The notes: generated by a model from the letters alone, not told the origin. A stretch of DNA of 64,000 nt from Oceanobacillus sp. FSL K6-2867 (GCF_037963145.1 NZ_CP150144.1:4030001-4094000); one strand, 5' to 3'; counted from the stretch's first letter, positions 48,687 to 59,865 are shown. Program-made: numbers and translations.

Positions 48687-49253
48687 ATGACTTTTCTTGA
48701 TAAAGAATATAGAGAAATCATAACAAAAGCAGTCTGTGGAAAAGGAAGAAAGTTCACGCAGGATAACCATTCTATTTCTCCATCGCATAGCCCTTCAAGC
48801 ATTCTAGGCTGCTGGGTTATCAATCATTTATATAATGCGAAGAAAAAATCGGAGGACACGGTAGAAATTAACGGAAGCTACGATATAAATGTTTGGTATT
48901 CTTACAATGACAACACGAAAACGGAAGTGGTTACCGAAAGAGTGACGTATAGTGATATCATCCCACTGTCTATTAAAGATGAGAAATCAATCAATGACGA
49001 ATATGATGTGATTGCTAAAGTCATTCAACAGCCAAATTGTTTGGAATGCAAGATCGCTAGTAAAGGAAATAAAGTCACAGTTGAAGTTGAGCGTGAATTT
49101 ATTGTCCAAATTATTGGCGATACAAAAGTATATGTAAAGGTAAATCCAAATTGGGATAAGTTGGATGACGATGATGATGAAGCATGGGAATTCGAAATGA
49201 CGGAAGATGAAGCGAAGGATGTTAAGCCAGATTTTTTCCATAAGAAGGATTAA
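48687..49253 (+). CDS. cotE: Spore coat morphogenetic protein CotE
   Basis: Organises the outer coat around the forespore. It has 188 residues. The family core is strong: [47 protein letters not shown] and [12 protein letters not shown]. The C-terminal tail is very acidic, as usual. The true start is ATG 48687 behind GGAGGT; the frame is open from 48645. Placement before mutS-mutL is the standard Bacillus order. Confidence 0.95.
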   Translation: MTFLDKEYREIITKAVCGKGRKFTQDNHSISPSHSPSSILGCWVINHLYNAKKKSEDTVEINGSYDINVWYSYNDNTKTEVVTERVTYSDIIPLSIKDEKSINDEYDVIAKVIQQPNCLECKIASKGNKVTVEVEREFIVQIIGDTKVYVKVNPNWDKLDDDDDEAWEFEMTEDEAKDVKPDFFHKKD

Positions 49254-49259
49254 AAAATT

Positions 49260-49288
49260 GCGAGGGATAATACTCTCGCTTTTTTTGT
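49260..49288 (+). terminator. cotE terminator
   Basis: GCGAG and CTCGC close a hairpin followed by seven Ts. Confidence 0.75.
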
Positions 49289-49405
49289 TGTTTTATTATA
49301 GGATGTGATACATTACAGTTTTATAAGGATAAAAATAATGTAATCGATTAACGACGTTAGATGAACAGTTATAAATTTTTCATTTCAACTATCGTGCTTA
49401 ATTTA

Positions 49406-49414
49406 TGCTATAAT
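49406..49414 (+). promoter_or_regulatory. Extended -10 promoter of mutS
   Basis: TGCTATAAT is a perfect extended -10 box about 40 bases before the mutS start. No good -35 is seen, which extended -10 promoters can do without. Confidence 0.5.
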
Positions 49415-49451
49415 TGCAGAAGAATATTTTTGGGCAGTTGGAGGATTTACG

Positions 49452-52034
49452 ATGGCTAAGGTTACACCGATGATGGAACAATACTTGAAAATAAAAGCAG
49501 AGTATAAAGATGCATTCCTATTTTACCGGTTGGGTGATTTTTATGAGATGTTTTATGAGGATGCAATATCTGCTGCTAGAGAGCTTGAAATAACACTTAC
49601 AAAACGAGGTGGCGGAAAAAGCGAAGCAGAGATTCCGATGTGTGGGGTTCCCCATCATTCCGCTGAAAATTATATAAAAACACTAATTGAAAAAGGCTAT
49701 AAAGTGGCTATTTGCGAACAAGTAGAAGATCCAAAAACCGCAAAGGGTGTAGTGAAAAGAGAGGTTGTACAACTCATTACACCAGGTACGGTAATGGAAA
49801 GCAACATGCTAAAAGAAGGAGAAAACAATTATATTGCCAGTCTATCCCACTTTAAGGATGGATCGTTTGTAATTGCCTATAATGATTTATCAACAGGGGA
49901 AAATCACCTTGCTTTAATAACAGGTGGATGGGATTCGGTTATCCATGAACTGTATAACCAGCCGATTCGAGAGATTGTTATTTCTTCAAATTTACCGGAA
50001 GAAATGCAGAACCAGTTGAAGGAAAGATTAAATGTTACGCTTTCCTATCAAAATGAAGTAACATTTAGTGCGGAATATCGCAATCTAAGTGAGAACCTAA
50101 ATGATGAACGTTTAATGAAAGCATTTAGTCGTCTTTTGAATTATATCCAAAATACACAAAAAAGATCTCTTGACCATCTTCAGCCTGCAGAAGTTATTAA
50201 ATTAAAGGACCATCTGTCTCTTGATATGTATTCCAAACGAAATTTGGAATTAACGGAAACAATTATGAAAAAAGGCAAACAAGGAAGCCTGCTTTGGGTA
50301 TTAGATAAAACTGCAACCGCAATGGGATCACGAATGCTAAAAAAATGGCTGGAGCGGCCGTTGCTTGATCGTAATAAAATCGAAGCACGGCTTGAAGCGG
50401 TTGAGGGATTTTATCGAGGGTTTATGGAGCGTGATACATTGCGCGAGGTCTTAAAGTCTGTTTATGACCTTGAACGTTTAGCTGGAAGAATTGCATTCGG
50501 CAACGTAAATGCTAAAGATTTAATTCAATTAAAAGTGTCACTGCAAAAGATTCCAGAGTTAAAAAATACATTAGAGCAATTTCAAGTAAAGGAGCTTAGC
50601 AAACTTGCAGAACAGCTTGTCTACCCAGAGTATCTTGTCAAATTATTAGATGCTAGTCTTGTAGATAATCCGCCAATATCCATTAAAGAAGGATCGATTA
50701 TTAAGCATGGCTATAATGAAACATTAGATTCTTACCGTGATGCATCTAAAAACGGGAAAACCTGGATTGCGGAACTTGAACAAAAGGAAAGAGAAGAAAC
50801 CAATATTAAATCTCTAAAAATAGGCTATAATCGTGTATTTGGTTATTATATCGAGGTGACAAAGGCCAATATTCCTCTATTGCCTGAAGGAAGATATGAA
50901 CGAAAACAAACATTAACAAATGCAGAACGGTACATCACTCCTGAACTGAAGGAAAAAGAGGTTCTTATTCTGGAAGCAGAGGAAAAAAGTGTAGATCTTG
51001 AATATACGTTGTTTATTGAAATTAGAGAGAAAATAAAAGCACATATTCCTGAGCTTCAACAGCTCGCAGATGTTGTAAGTAAAATTGATGTTCTACAAGC
51101 GTTTGCAACAGTTAGTGAAGAAAATAACTATAAGCGTCCAACATTTGGAAATAAAAGTTTAATGATTAAAAGTGGAAGACATCCAGTTGTGGAGCAGGTC
51201 ATGAAGGAAGGCTCGTTTGTACCGAACGATATTACATTGGATGAGGATAAGCATATATTGTTAATTACTGGACCTAATATGTCTGGTAAAAGCACATATA
51301 TGCGACAGCTGGCATTAACTGCTATTATGGGGCAGATCGGTTGTTTCGTGCCTTGCGAAGAAGCAGATTTAATCATATTTGATCAAATATTTACACGGAT
51401 AGGTGCAGCAGATGATTTGGTTTCAGGACAAAGCACATTCATGGTTGAGATGCTTGAAGCGAATCATGCCATTGCCAATGCAACAGAACGAAGTCTTATC
51501 CTATTGGATGAAATCGGACGTGGCACGAGTACATATGATGGGATGGCTCTAGCACAAGCGATTGTCGAATATATCCATAATAATATTCATGCCAAAACAT
51601 TATTTTCAACCCATTATCATGAACTGACGGAACTGGAAAATTCATTATCGAATCTTAAAAATATTCATGTTCGTGCAGAAGAAAATGAAGGAAAAGTTGT
51701 ATTTCTTCATCAGATTAAAGAAGGTGCAGCAGATCAAAGCTATGGTATCCATGTTGCGAAGCTTGCAGAGCTGCCAGATGCTTTGATCGAGAGGGCTACT
51801 GTTATTTTAGAGCAGTTGGAAAAAAGTGATGTTAATCCAACACCGAATACAGAAAAAATAGAAGCTGGTCAATTAAGCTTCTTTGTTGAGGAGAAGACAC
51901 CTGTGAATAAGGAAAGACAGCCTGTTAAGCAGCATACGGTTGCAACAGAATTAAAAGACTTGAATTTATTTGAAATGACACCAATGGAAGCAATGAATGA
52001 ATTGTACAGACTGCAAAAAATGGTGAAGCAATAA
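49452..52034 (+). CDS. mutS: DNA mismatch repair protein MutS
   Basis: Mismatch-sensing ATPase of 860 residues. The N-terminal Phe-X-Glu mismatch wedge lies in [13 protein letters not shown], the lever and clamp domains follow, and the ATPase has Walker [10 protein letters not shown] near 607, then [12 protein letters not shown]. The C-terminal tail includes the QLSFF beta-clamp-binding-like motif near 805. The ribosome site is weak-looking GGAGG-AT. mutL follows after 15 bases. Confidence 0.97.
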   Translation: MAKVTPMMEQYLKIKAEYKDAFLFYRLGDFYEMFYEDAISAARELEITLTKRGGGKSEAEIPMCGVPHHSAENYIKTLIEKGYKVAICEQVEDPKTAKGVVKREVVQLITPGTVMESNMLKEGENNYIASLSHFKDGSFVIAYNDLSTGENHLALITGGWDSVIHELYNQPIREIVISSNLPEEMQNQLKERLNVTLSYQNEVTFSAEYRNLSENLNDERLMKAFSRLLNYIQNTQKRSLDHLQPAEVIKLKDHLSLDMYSKRNLELTETIMKKGKQGSLLWVLDKTATAMGSRMLKKWLERPLLDRNKIEARLEAVEGFYRGFMERDTLREVLKSVYDLERLAGRIAFGNVNAKDLIQLKVSLQKIPELKNTLEQFQVKELSKLAEQLVYPEYLVKLLDASLVDNPPISIKEGSIIKHGYNETLDSYRDASKNGKTWIAELEQKEREETNIKSLKIGYNRVFGYYIEVTKANIPLLPEGRYERKQTLTNAERYITPELKEKEVLILEAEEKSVDLEYTLFIEIREKIKAHIPELQQLADVVSKIDVLQAFATVSEENNYKRPTFGNKSLMIKSGRHPVVEQVMKEGSFVPNDITLDEDKHILLITGPNMSGKSTYMRQLALTAIMGQIGCFVPCEEADLIIFDQIFTRIGAADDLVSGQSTFMVEMLEANHAIANATERSLILLDEIGRGTSTYDGMALAQAIVEYIHNNIHAKTLFSTHYHELTELENSLSNLKNIHVRAEENEGKVVFLHQIKEGAADQSYGIHVAKLAELPDALIERATVILEQLEKSDVNPTPNTEKIEAGQLSFFVEEKTPVNKERQPVKQHTVATELKDLNLFEMTPMEAMNELYRLQKMVKQ

Positions 52035-52049
52035 GAAAGGATTGTTTGC

Positions 52050-53918
52050 ATGACGATTATACAAATGTCTGAGAACCTCGCGAATAAAATCGCTGCAGGA
52101 GAGGTTGTTGAACGGCCGGCTTCTGTCGTCAAAGAGCTCGTCGAAAATAGCATTGATGCAAACAGTACATGGATTAGAATTGATATCGTGGAAGCTGGCT
52201 TACAGCAGATTAAAATTAGGGATAATGGTGACGGGATGTCCGAAGAAGACTCAACAAAAGCGTTCCTCCGGCATGCTACAAGTAAAATAAGAAACGAGAC
52301 GGATTTATTTCATGTGAAAACTTTGGGATTTCGTGGAGAAGCTTTAGCAAGTATAGCATCTGTCAGCAGACTAACCATTAAAACCTCACAAGGTGATGCT
52401 GCAAGTACATTTTTGTCACTAGAGGGTGGCAAGTTACTGGAAAAGAAAAAATCAGATGCTCGCAAGGGAACTGAAATTACAGTGGAGGACCTTTTCTTCA
52501 ACACGCCGGCTAGACTGAAATATATGAAGAGCTTGCATACGGAATTAGGCCATATAACAGACCTGCTGAATCGATTAGCACTTTCTCATCCAGAAATACG
52601 ATTTGAGGCTACTCATAATGGAAAAGGCTTATTCAGAACAGCTGGAACCGGCGATGTTCTGCAAGTAATTTCGCAAATTTATGGAATGAATATTGCTAAG
52701 AAGATGCTTCGAATTAAGCATGAGACACTCGATTTTTCAATAGAGGGCTATATTGCAAAGCCTGAAGTAACAAGAGCTTCTAGGGCCTATGTTTCTACAA
52801 TAATTAATGGACGCTATATACGAAGCGCAGCATTGAACCAAGCGGTTATTCGTGCCTATCACACGCTTCTGCCAATAGGGCGGTCACCTATTGTTGTTTT
52901 ATCAATTAAAATGGATCCAATACTTGTTGATGTGAATGTTCATCCAACGAAGCTAGAGGTGCGATTTAGTAAAGACAGGGAACTCTTTACAGCGATAGAA
53001 GAAACGATTAAGCAAAAGTTTCGGGAAATCACGTTAATTCCAGAAATGGAAAGAAAAGTGAAGCCGAAAGAGCACTCGATTCAGCATGTAATAAATTTTG
53101 ATAAACCTATAGTCGATAAAGAGTCTGAAAGTCGTGGCTGGCAGTCAAAAGAACAGGAAATAACTTTTAATCCGACAGTCCAGGAGATTAGAGATCCGGA
53201 AACTCTTTCTTCAGAAAACGTGGAAAAATATACAACAAGCGAAAAAGAAGCTGAACAGAGTAGCTCTCCTATTCCAGAAATAAAGGAATTACAACAGGAA
53301 GTAGATGAAGTACAACCAGGAGAAGAGGCCAAACAACGTGTACCCACTATGTATCCAATTGGACAGCTGCAAGGCACTTACATTTTGGCACAAAATGAAA
53401 ACGGGCTATATATGATTGATCAGCATGCTGCACAGGAAAGAATCAAATATGAATTCTTTAAAGGGAAATTAGGTAAGCCCATCAATGAATCTCAGGAACT
53501 GCTCATACCAATGACCTTTGAATTCTCAAAACCAGAAACAATATTTATTGAACAACATAAAGAGAGCTTTGAAAAAGTAGGTTTATTTTTCGAAGCTTTT
53601 GGGAATCAAACCTATGTAATCCGCTCACATCCGAATTGGTTTCCGAAAGGATTTGAGGAAGAGATTATACGTGAGATGGTCGAGCAAATTATGAATGAAG
53701 AGAAATTAAATATTGAATCGATTCGTGAGGAAGCAGCAATTTTAATGTCCTGCAAACGTTCCATCAAGGCAAACCATTATCTAAAGCAAGAAGAAATGTT
53801 TCGACTCCTGGAAGATTTGCGGACAACAACCGATCCATTCACATGTCCACACGGCAGACCAATCATCGTTCACTTTTCAACGTATGAATTGGAAAAAATG
53901 TTCAAGCGAGTTATGTAA
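52050..53918 (+). CDS. mutL: DNA mismatch repair protein MutL
   Basis: GHKL ATPase and latent endonuclease, 622 residues. N-terminal motifs are [33 protein letters not shown] and TLGFRGEAL. The C-terminal dimerisation domain carries [12 protein letters not shown] (near 457), the metal-dependent nicking motif of MutL from bacteria without MutH. The linker (about 345-425) is acidic and variable. No terminator is seen right behind it; an intergenic repeat follows. Confidence 0.97.
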   Translation: MTIIQMSENLANKIAAGEVVERPASVVKELVENSIDANSTWIRIDIVEAGLQQIKIRDNGDGMSEEDSTKAFLRHATSKIRNETDLFHVKTLGFRGEALASIASVSRLTIKTSQGDAASTFLSLEGGKLLEKKKSDARKGTEITVEDLFFNTPARLKYMKSLHTELGHITDLLNRLALSHPEIRFEATHNGKGLFRTAGTGDVLQVISQIYGMNIAKKMLRIKHETLDFSIEGYIAKPEVTRASRAYVSTIINGRYIRSAALNQAVIRAYHTLLPIGRSPIVVLSIKMDPILVDVNVHPTKLEVRFSKDRELFTAIEETIKQKFREITLIPEMERKVKPKEHSIQHVINFDKPIVDKESESRGWQSKEQEITFNPTVQEIRDPETLSSENVEKYTTSEKEAEQSSSPIPEIKELQQEVDEVQPGEEAKQRVPTMYPIGQLQGTYILAQNENGLYMIDQHAAQERIKYEFFKGKLGKPINESQELLIPMTFEFSKPETIFIEQHKESFEKVGLFFEAFGNQTYVIRSHPNWFPKGFEEEIIREMVEQIMNEEKLNIESIREEAAILMSCKRSIKANHYLKQEEMFRLLEDLRTTTDPFTCPHGRPIIVHFSTYELEKMFKRVM

Positions 53919-53989
53919 CTAACCCAAATTTAGTTCGCCGTATTTGAAAGAAACTTCGGATTGTGCAATTACGGGTTGTGCGTATGCCC

Positions 53990-54240
53990 GCTCCGGAAAC
54001 ACACTTTTGCTTTGCTACCTTCCACAGCAGCAACATAAACAAAGTTTTCATTCTAACCAGTCGGGGTGAGCGTAGGGCGGTGACTCCTTGAAAATAGGAT
54101 CTAAATGCTGACGAAGCATTCCTTGTCCTGTGGGAATAGCACGTGTCTGAAGACTCGCAGGAAGTGGTTTTCGGCTGAGGCCGTGCCCACGGAAAGCATC
54201 TGCCCGAAGCAATCCCGGACGGCGGGACTTACTCATACCT
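53990..54240. repeat. Bacillaceae-type intergenic repeat behind mutL
   Basis: A GC-rich (well above neighbours) non-coding block of about 250 bases. Read on the minus strand it contains GCAGATGCTTTCCGTGGGCACGG-like and TCTTCAGACACGTG-like segments and ends in CAACTGG/GACTGG-type flank, a pattern I recall from many repeats in Bacillaceae genomes. A 62-codon minus-strand frame inside has no coding signs. The flanks at 53930-53990 and 54235-54260 mark the borders loosely. Confidence 0.5.
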
Positions 54241-54434
54241 TAGCAGTTAGTTAGAAGTCTATATATTGTTCATATGAAAAAAGTGAAGTCCAACATACTT
54301 GGATATTAGCATAGTTTGGTAAGTAAATTGAGTCAATATATTATGGTTTTCGAATTAATATTCCATACTGCTATATCCGTACAGGATTATATTTAAAATG
54401 TATAATTTGCCCACTCCTTGACAAAGCTAATACT
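54241..54434. other. AT-rich gap before the Dps gene
   Basis: No gene. An inverted repeat ATTATA (54386-54391) with TATAAT (54401-54406) flanks nine bases; TATAAT may be a -10 box. It is not a standard PerR box (arms too far apart). Confidence 0.3.
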
Positions 54435-54920
54435 ATGCATCAATGCAAATACAATTTAGGTGTGGGTAAATTGGATAATCAAAAGCTAGTGAATTTTTTA
54501 AATCAATTACTGTCAAACTACTTTGTTATGTATGTTAAATTACATCGCTACCATTGGTTTGTTCAAGGGAGACATTTTTTTCAGCTGCATGAAAAGATGG
54601 AGGAATTGTACACTCGATTTGCGGCAGATATGGATGAAATCGCGGAACGGATTTTAATGATTGAGGGAAAGCCGCTTGCTACAATGAGCAAGTATTTAAA
54701 AGAATCAACATTGGAGGAAGCGAATGCAGATGATAAAGAGAAGGAGATCATTCAACAATTAATTCATGATTTCACTCAAATCATATCCGAAATTAAACAA
54801 GCAGGAATCCCGCTTGCTGAGGATTCAAATGATGAACCAACATCAGATTTGTTAATAACACTACAAGGACAGCTAGAGAAAGAAGTATGGATGTTAAAGG
54901 CATATACAGCCTATGAATAA
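54435..54920 (+). CDS. Dps-family DNA-binding ferritin-like protein
   Basis: Iron-sequestering dodecameric protein that protects DNA against peroxide, MrgA-like, 161 residues at most. The ferroxidase signature is visible: KLHRYHWFVQGRHFFQLHEKMEELY with the metal His, then ADMDEIAERILMIEGKP. The start is uncertain: ATG 54435 has a poor ribosome site, while TTG 54471 lies eight bases behind AGGTG and gives KLDNQKLVNFLNQLL as N-terminus, closer to relatives. It lies 22 bases before miaA, an insertion relative to B. subtilis. Confidence 0.88.
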   Translation: MHQCKYNLGVGKLDNQKLVNFLNQLLSNYFVMYVKLHRYHWFVQGRHFFQLHEKMEELYTRFAADMDEIAERILMIEGKPLATMSKYLKESTLEEANADDKEKEIIQQLIHDFTQIISEIKQAGIPLAEDSNDEPTSDLLITLQGQLEKEVWMLKAYTAYE

Positions 54921-54942
54921 AAATGTAATGTAGGGGAATACT

Positions 54943-55875
54943 ATGAAAAAAAATGTAGTTGCAATTATGGGACCGACCGCTGTTGGTAAAACGAAATTGA
55001 GTATTGAGCTTGCTAAGCGATTTAATGGTGAAATTATCAGCGGAGACTCCATGCAAGTATATAAAGGGCTAGATATAGGTACAGCGAAAATTAAGCAGGA
55101 GGAAATGCAAAGTATTCCGCATTTCATGCTTGATATAAGAGAACCGGATGAGGAATTCTCTGCAGCTGATTTTAAGGAGCTGGTGCAGCAATACATAACA
55201 GATATTACAGCACGTGGAAAACTGCCAATTATTGTTGGCGGCAGTGGATTGTATATACAAGCAGCACTTTATGACTATAATTTTTCCGAACGCAAGAGGA
55301 ACCCGATACTCTCGAAAAAGCTGGAGGAAAGAGCACAAACAGAAGGAATTATGTCACTATATCAGCAGCTGGAGCGAATCGATTCAGAGCAAGCAAAAAA
55401 AATTCATCCAAATAATCATCGTCGTGTCATTCGAGCAATAGAAATCTATGAAACAACTGGAATGACAATGAGCGATTATGAAAAAAATCAAGTAATGGAG
55501 TCTCCATATAATCCCATATTACTTGGATTAGAAATGTCAAGAACGTTACTGTATGAACGAATAAACAAGCGGGTAGACCAGATGATTGAAGAAGGTTTGC
55601 TTACAGAAGTAAAAAAGCTATACGATAAAGGATATGCTGATTGTCAATCGATGAAAGCGATTGGCTATAAAGAATGGATCAGCTATTTTAAAGGCGAACA
55701 AAGCTTGGACGAAACCATAGAATTATTAAAACGAAATTCCAGAAGATATGCCAAAAGACAATATACCTGGTTTAAAAATAAAATGAATATCTCTTGGTAT
55801 TCTGTAACACCCTCTACAATCGATAAAGATTTTTCATTAATTTTCAAGGAATTAGCAGGAATTTTGAAAAAATGA
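54943..55875 (+). CDS. miaA: tRNA dimethylallyltransferase MiaA
   Basis: Adds the isopentenyl group to A37 of tRNAs, giving the substrate for MiaB. It has 310 residues, P-loop GPTAVGKTKLS at about 10-20, SGDSMQVYKGLDIGTAKI, and the VGGSGLYIQA and RRYAKRQYTWFKN segments that hold tRNA. It starts 22 bases after the Dps gene and 40 bases before hfq, the usual miaA-hfq pair. Confidence 0.97.
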   Translation: MKKNVVAIMGPTAVGKTKLSIELAKRFNGEIISGDSMQVYKGLDIGTAKIKQEEMQSIPHFMLDIREPDEEFSAADFKELVQQYITDITARGKLPIIVGGSGLYIQAALYDYNFSERKRNPILSKKLEERAQTEGIMSLYQQLERIDSEQAKKIHPNNHRRVIRAIEIYETTGMTMSDYEKNQVMESPYNPILLGLEMSRTLLYERINKRVDQMIEEGLLTEVKKLYDKGYADCQSMKAIGYKEWISYFKGEQSLDETIELLKRNSRRYAKRQYTWFKNKMNISWYSVTPSTIDKDFSLIFKELAGILKK

Positions 55876-55915
55876 TAGAATTAATACATACAGATAGAAA
55901 AGAGGAGGAAGTTTG

Positions 55916-56140
55916 ATGGCTCAATCAGTCAATATTCAGGATCAATACTTAAATCAATTGAGAAAAAATCATATCTCAGTGACTGTAATCTTAACAAATG
56001 GCTTTCAATTAAGGGGTATAGTTAAAGCATTTGACAATTTTACAGTTTTAGTTGAAACGGATGGTAAACAGCAGCTTATTTTTAAACATGCTATCTCAAC
56101 CTTTGCTCCAGTTAAAAATGTAACATTGGATAAAGAATAG
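55916..56140 (+). CDS. hfq: RNA chaperone Hfq
   Basis: Sm-like hexameric RNA-binding protein of 74 residues. Sm1 ([25 protein letters not shown]) and Sm2 ([12 protein letters not shown], with the YKH-type motif as FKH) are complete. I take ATG 55916, as the preceding TTG is part of the spacing behind GAGGAGG. Gram-positive Hfq lacks the long disordered tail, as here. A terminator follows. Confidence 0.95.
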   Translation: MAQSVNIQDQYLNQLRKNHISVTVILTNGFQLRGIVKAFDNFTVLVETDGKQQLIFKHAISTFAPVKNVTLDKE

Positions 56141-56146
56141 CTATTC

Positions 56147-56176
56147 AAACGGACGCTAATTGCAGCGTCCGTTTTC
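56147..56176 (+). terminator. hfq terminator
   Basis: AAACGGACGCT and AGCGTCCGTTTT form a perfect stem; the right arm ends in four Ts. Confidence 0.8.
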
Positions 56177-56301
56177 CTGATTATATGGTTGAAATAATAT
56201 TCAAACATCTGCAAATGCATTTCGAATTCCTCATCATGGGCTATTGTCACGCAAATCTCCCTGTTTGCGTATAATGGGATTGAATAAGGGGTGATTTCAC
56301 A

Positions 56302-57216
56302 GTGACACAGATGCAGGGATATAAAAATGGAAAAATCAATATAGTTTTGCAGGATCGAAAAGATACTGAACTTAACTCAAAACCACTATCTATTGAAAAT
56401 AGTCCGTTCAGCAAAGTGGATACAGCTTTTTCTTCCTTTGTAGGAATGAATAATTTGAAACAGACAGTTAAAGAAATTTATGCAACCATCTTAATGAATG
56501 AAAAACGAAAAGAAATGGGACTAAAAAGTTCAAGGCAAGTATTGCATATGCTTTTCAAAGGAAACCCTGGGACAGGTAAAACGACGGTAGCTAGAAAACT
56601 GGCTAAAATGTATTATGAAATGAATATTCTTTCAAAAGGACATTTTATAGAAGCTGAAAGAGCGGACTTGGTTGGGGAGTATATTGGTCAAACCGCACAA
56701 AAAACCCGGGCAATCATTCAAAAAGCAATGGGGGGCGTATTGTTCATTGATGAAGCTTACTCCTTGGCACGGGGCGGTGAAAAGGATTTTGGCAAAGAAG
56801 CAATTGACACATTAGTAAAGCATATGGAGGACAATCATGATGATTTTGTACTTATTTTAGCTGGTTATCCCTATGAGATGGACCGCTTTTTGACGTTTAA
56901 CCCTGGTTTAGAATCGAGATTTCCTTTTATCCTTGAGTTTGCAAATTATGAAGTCAATCAATTAATGGAGATCGCAAAACAAATGGCTTCCATCAGAGAA
57001 TACAAACTTACAATGGAAGCAGAAAGAGAACTGCGAAATCATCTTTATAAAAAGCTCTATGAAAAGAATAGGAACTTTTCTAATGCAAGGTATGTCAGAA
57101 ATGTAATTGAGCGGGCCATTCGATTACAAGCAGTGCGGGTTTTAGAGCAAGGTACGTATACAACAAAAGATTTGATTCAGCTTACTGGAAATGATCTGCA
57201 GTTAGAGACAGATTAA
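56302..57216 (+). CDS. spoVK: Stage V sporulation protein K, AAA+ ATPase
   Basis: CbxX/CfqX-type AAA ATPase of 304 residues needed for late spore maturation. Walker A GNPGTGKTT near 87, Walker B GGVLFIDEAYSLARG, sensor 1 LILAGY and the Arg finger region NPGLESRFPF are present. The start is GTG behind AAGGGGTG; CGTATAAT just upstream (about 56269) may be part of a sigma-E or sigma-A promoter. hflX follows after about 80 bases. Confidence 0.93.
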   Translation: MTQMQGYKNGKINIVLQDRKDTELNSKPLSIENSPFSKVDTAFSSFVGMNNLKQTVKEIYATILMNEKRKEMGLKSSRQVLHMLFKGNPGTGKTTVARKLAKMYYEMNILSKGHFIEAERADLVGEYIGQTAQKTRAIIQKAMGGVLFIDEAYSLARGGEKDFGKEAIDTLVKHMEDNHDDFVLILAGYPYEMDRFLTFNPGLESRFPFILEFANYEVNQLMEIAKQMASIREYKLTMEAERELRNHLYKKLYEKNRNFSNARYVRNVIERAIRLQAVRVLEQGTYTTKDLIQLTGNDLQLETD

Positions 57217-57294
57217 TGAATAGTGATTTTATCTCAGTTACGTTCTTTGATATGATGGGATTAAAAAGCAGGAGACAAAAGAAAGAGGTTACAA

Positions 57295-58527
57295 ATGTCT
57301 AAAGAAAAAATACTAATTATTGCAGTCAAACAAAAGACACAAAATGATGATCAATTTCAATCCACATTAGAAGAATTAATCTCACTTAGTAAAACTGCAG
57401 GCGGAACGGTAGAAAAGGTAATGACACAAAATAGAAACCGTATCCATCCTGCTACATATATAGGCGAGGGAAAAGTGCATGAAATGCTTGCAGTAATGGA
57501 AGAAACAGAAATTGATCTCGTCCTGTCGAATGATGAACTTTCGGCAGGACAATTAAGAAATTTAACGGATCTTCTTGGAGTAAGAATTATTGATCGCAGC
57601 CAGCTTATTCTTGATATATTTGCAATGCGGGCAAGGACCAAGGAAGGTAAACTGCAGGTTGAGCTTGCTCAGCTAGAATATATGCTGCCAAGATTACACG
57701 GTCAAGGTGTTGCCATGTCAAGGCTTGGAGGCGGAATTGGTACAAGAGGTCCAGGGGAAACAAAACTGGAAACGGACCGCAGGCATATCAATAAGCGAAT
57801 TGATGATATTAAGCGAAGATTGAAGCTCGTTGTTAATCAAAGAACCCAGTACCGCAAAAGAAGAAAAAATAACGCGATTCTCCAAATTGCAATCGTAGGG
57901 TATACAAACGCAGGAAAATCAACGTTATTTAACCGATTAACGATGAGTAATTCACTTGAAGAGGATCTTCTTTTCGCAACATTAGACCCTTTGACGAGAA
58001 AAGTGCGTTTGCCATCAGGATTCGAACTGCTTATGACAGATACGGTTGGGTTTCTTCAGGAACTTCCAACGGCATTAATCGCATCTTTTCGGTCAACTTT
58101 AGAAGAAGTAGTTGAGTCAGATTTTTTGTTGCATGTGGTAGATGCATCCCATCCGAACCGAGTGGAGCAGCAGGATACTGTAAATCACTTGCTTGAAGAA
58201 CTTGGTGCAGAACACTTACCAATGCTGACACTGTATAATAAAAAAGACATGGTGAGCGGGGATTTTATACCGGATAATCATCCATACCTTTTTATAAGTG
58301 CTTATAATCAAAATGATAATGAGCAAGTGCTGCAAAAAGTAGAAGATATGCTTAAAGAACAATGGCAGCACTATTCGGTAGAATTAAAACCCGATCAAGG
58401 GAGCTTAATTAATAAACTGATCCAAGAAACAATTATTACACGCAAACTATTTGAAGAAGAGAAAAATAGCTATCTTATTCAAGGATATATAAGAAAAGAT
58501 CATGCATTAAATCATTACCTGCAATAA
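57295..58527 (+). CDS. hflX: GTPase HflX
   Basis: Ribosome-binding and ribosome-splitting GTPase, 410 residues (YnbA in Bacillus). An N-terminal glycine-rich linker domain (QLEYMLPRLHGQG, GGIGTRGPGETKLE) precedes the G domain: G1 GYTNAGKST near 202, G2 region TLDPLTR, G3 DTVGF, G4 NKKD. The C-terminal part is short. It forms a unit with ynbB, which follows by 57 bases. Confidence 0.96.
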   Translation: MSKEKILIIAVKQKTQNDDQFQSTLEELISLSKTAGGTVEKVMTQNRNRIHPATYIGEGKVHEMLAVMEETEIDLVLSNDELSAGQLRNLTDLLGVRIIDRSQLILDIFAMRARTKEGKLQVELAQLEYMLPRLHGQGVAMSRLGGGIGTRGPGETKLETDRRHINKRIDDIKRRLKLVVNQRTQYRKRRKNNAILQIAIVGYTNAGKSTLFNRLTMSNSLEEDLLFATLDPLTRKVRLPSGFELLMTDTVGFLQELPTALIASFRSTLEEVVESDFLLHVVDASHPNRVEQQDTVNHLLEELGAEHLPMLTLYNKKDMVSGDFIPDNHPYLFISAYNQNDNEQVLQKVEDMLKEQWQHYSVELKPDQGSLINKLIQETIITRKLFEEEKNSYLIQGYIRKDHALNHYLQ

Positions 58528-58584
58528 TCAAAAGCAAACTTGCTTTTGATGAACAACGAACAGCTGGAAGAGGAGAAACAAAAT

Positions 58585-59829
58585 ATGATAGAAAAATGGA
58601 TAACACAAGCGGAAAATGAGTGCAGCGAACGCTTTAAAGAAATTAATAAGACTGTAGAAATAAATCAAAAAAAAGTGCTCGATGCTTTTATTCAAAATCG
58701 AATTAGCGATAGTCATTTTAATTCAACAAGTGGCTATGGGTATGATGATTTAGGACGAGAAGGTTTAGAAGCAGTCTATGCAAATGTTTTTGGCGGCGAA
58801 GATGCACTGGTTCGCCCGCAAATCGTCTCTGGAACACATGCGATTTCAACAGCTTTATTTGGATTATTGCGTCCAAATGATGAATTAGTTTATATAACTG
58901 GAAAACCATACGATACATTAGAAGAAGTGATTGGTAAGCGAGGAAATAATGCGGGTTCATTAATAGAATTCCATATTAATTATAATGAAGTTTCCCTAAC
59001 AGAAAATGGTTCAATCGATTATGTAAAAGTAAAAGAATCAATTAACGAAAAAACAAAGGTTATCGGAATACAACGGTCAAAGGGGTATGATGAAAGGCCA
59101 TCTTTTACAGTGGACGAAATTGGTGACATGGTTCGCTTTATAAAAGAAATCAATGAGAACATAATTATTTTTGTTGATAATTGCTATGGTGAATTTGTGG
59201 AAGATAAAGAACCGCTTCAGGTAGGGGCGGACATCATGGCTGGTTCATTAATAAAAAATCCGGGCGGCGGGATCGTGCGAGCTGGAGGGTATATTGTTGG
59301 ACGAGCTGATTTAATTCATCAATGTGCGAATCGATTAACAGCTCCTGGTCTTGGTAAAGAAACTGGTGCAACGATGAATATGCTTCAGGAAATGTACCAA
59401 GGTTTCTTCCTTGCTCCGCATATCGTTGGGGAAGCGTTAAAGGGAGCGGTGTTAACCGCGCGTTTTTTGGACCTAGCAGGATTTCAAACATCACCAGGCT
59501 ATGAAGATAAACGAACAGATTTAATTCAGTCAGTTACATTCAAAGATGCAAGTCAAATGATAGCCTTTTGTCAAGCAATCCAGCAACATTCACCAGTAAA
59601 TTCCTTTGTTACGCCATATCCCAGTGAAATGCCTGGATATGAGGATCAAGTCATTATGGCGGCTGGTACATTTATACAAGGTGCGAGCATTGAGTTGTCA
59701 GCGGATGGACCGATTCGAGAGCCGTTTACAGCATTTGTTCAAGGTGGACTAACCTATTCTCACGTGAAAATTGCCTTAAAAGAATCTGTAAAAGTATTAC
59801 ACCAAAAAGGTTTTTTATCTGCAGAATAG
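58585..59829 (+). CDS. ynbB: YnbB, PLP-dependent Cys/Met-metabolism-type enzyme
   Basis: PLP enzyme of the 'aluminium resistance protein' family, often labelled methionine gamma-lyase-like; 414 residues. The PLP Lys is K224 in MAGSLIKNPGGG. Other family marks are STSGYGYDDLGREGLEAVYA and RPQIVSGTHAIS. I chose ATG 58585 (AGAGGAG nine bases upstream, family length) over the open frame from 58540. The real substrate is not established. It ends about 115 bases before glnR. Confidence 0.9.
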   Translation: MIEKWITQAENECSERFKEINKTVEINQKKVLDAFIQNRISDSHFNSTSGYGYDDLGREGLEAVYANVFGGEDALVRPQIVSGTHAISTALFGLLRPNDELVYITGKPYDTLEEVIGKRGNNAGSLIEFHINYNEVSLTENGSIDYVKVKESINEKTKVIGIQRSKGYDERPSFTVDEIGDMVRFIKEINENIIIFVDNCYGEFVEDKEPLQVGADIMAGSLIKNPGGGIVRAGGYIVGRADLIHQCANRLTAPGLGKETGATMNMLQEMYQGFFLAPHIVGEALKGAVLTARFLDLAGFQTSPGYEDKRTDLIQSVTFKDASQMIAFCQAIQQHSPVNSFVTPYPSEMPGYEDQVIMAAGTFIQGASIELSADGPIREPFTAFVQGGLTYSHVKIALKESVKVLHQKGFLSAE

Positions 59830-59865
59830 GGAAGAAAAGAGTGTGAAAGGTTGTTTTTAAGCTTT

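Noticed and set aside
54048-54236. A 62-codon minus-strand frame behind mutL
   Set aside because: It lies wholly in a GC-rich intergenic repeat, which opens frames by chance.
54386-54406. PerR box before the Dps gene
   Set aside because: The inverted repeat ATTATA/TATAAT has nine bases between arms, whereas the Per box needs TTATAAT-N-ATTATAA.
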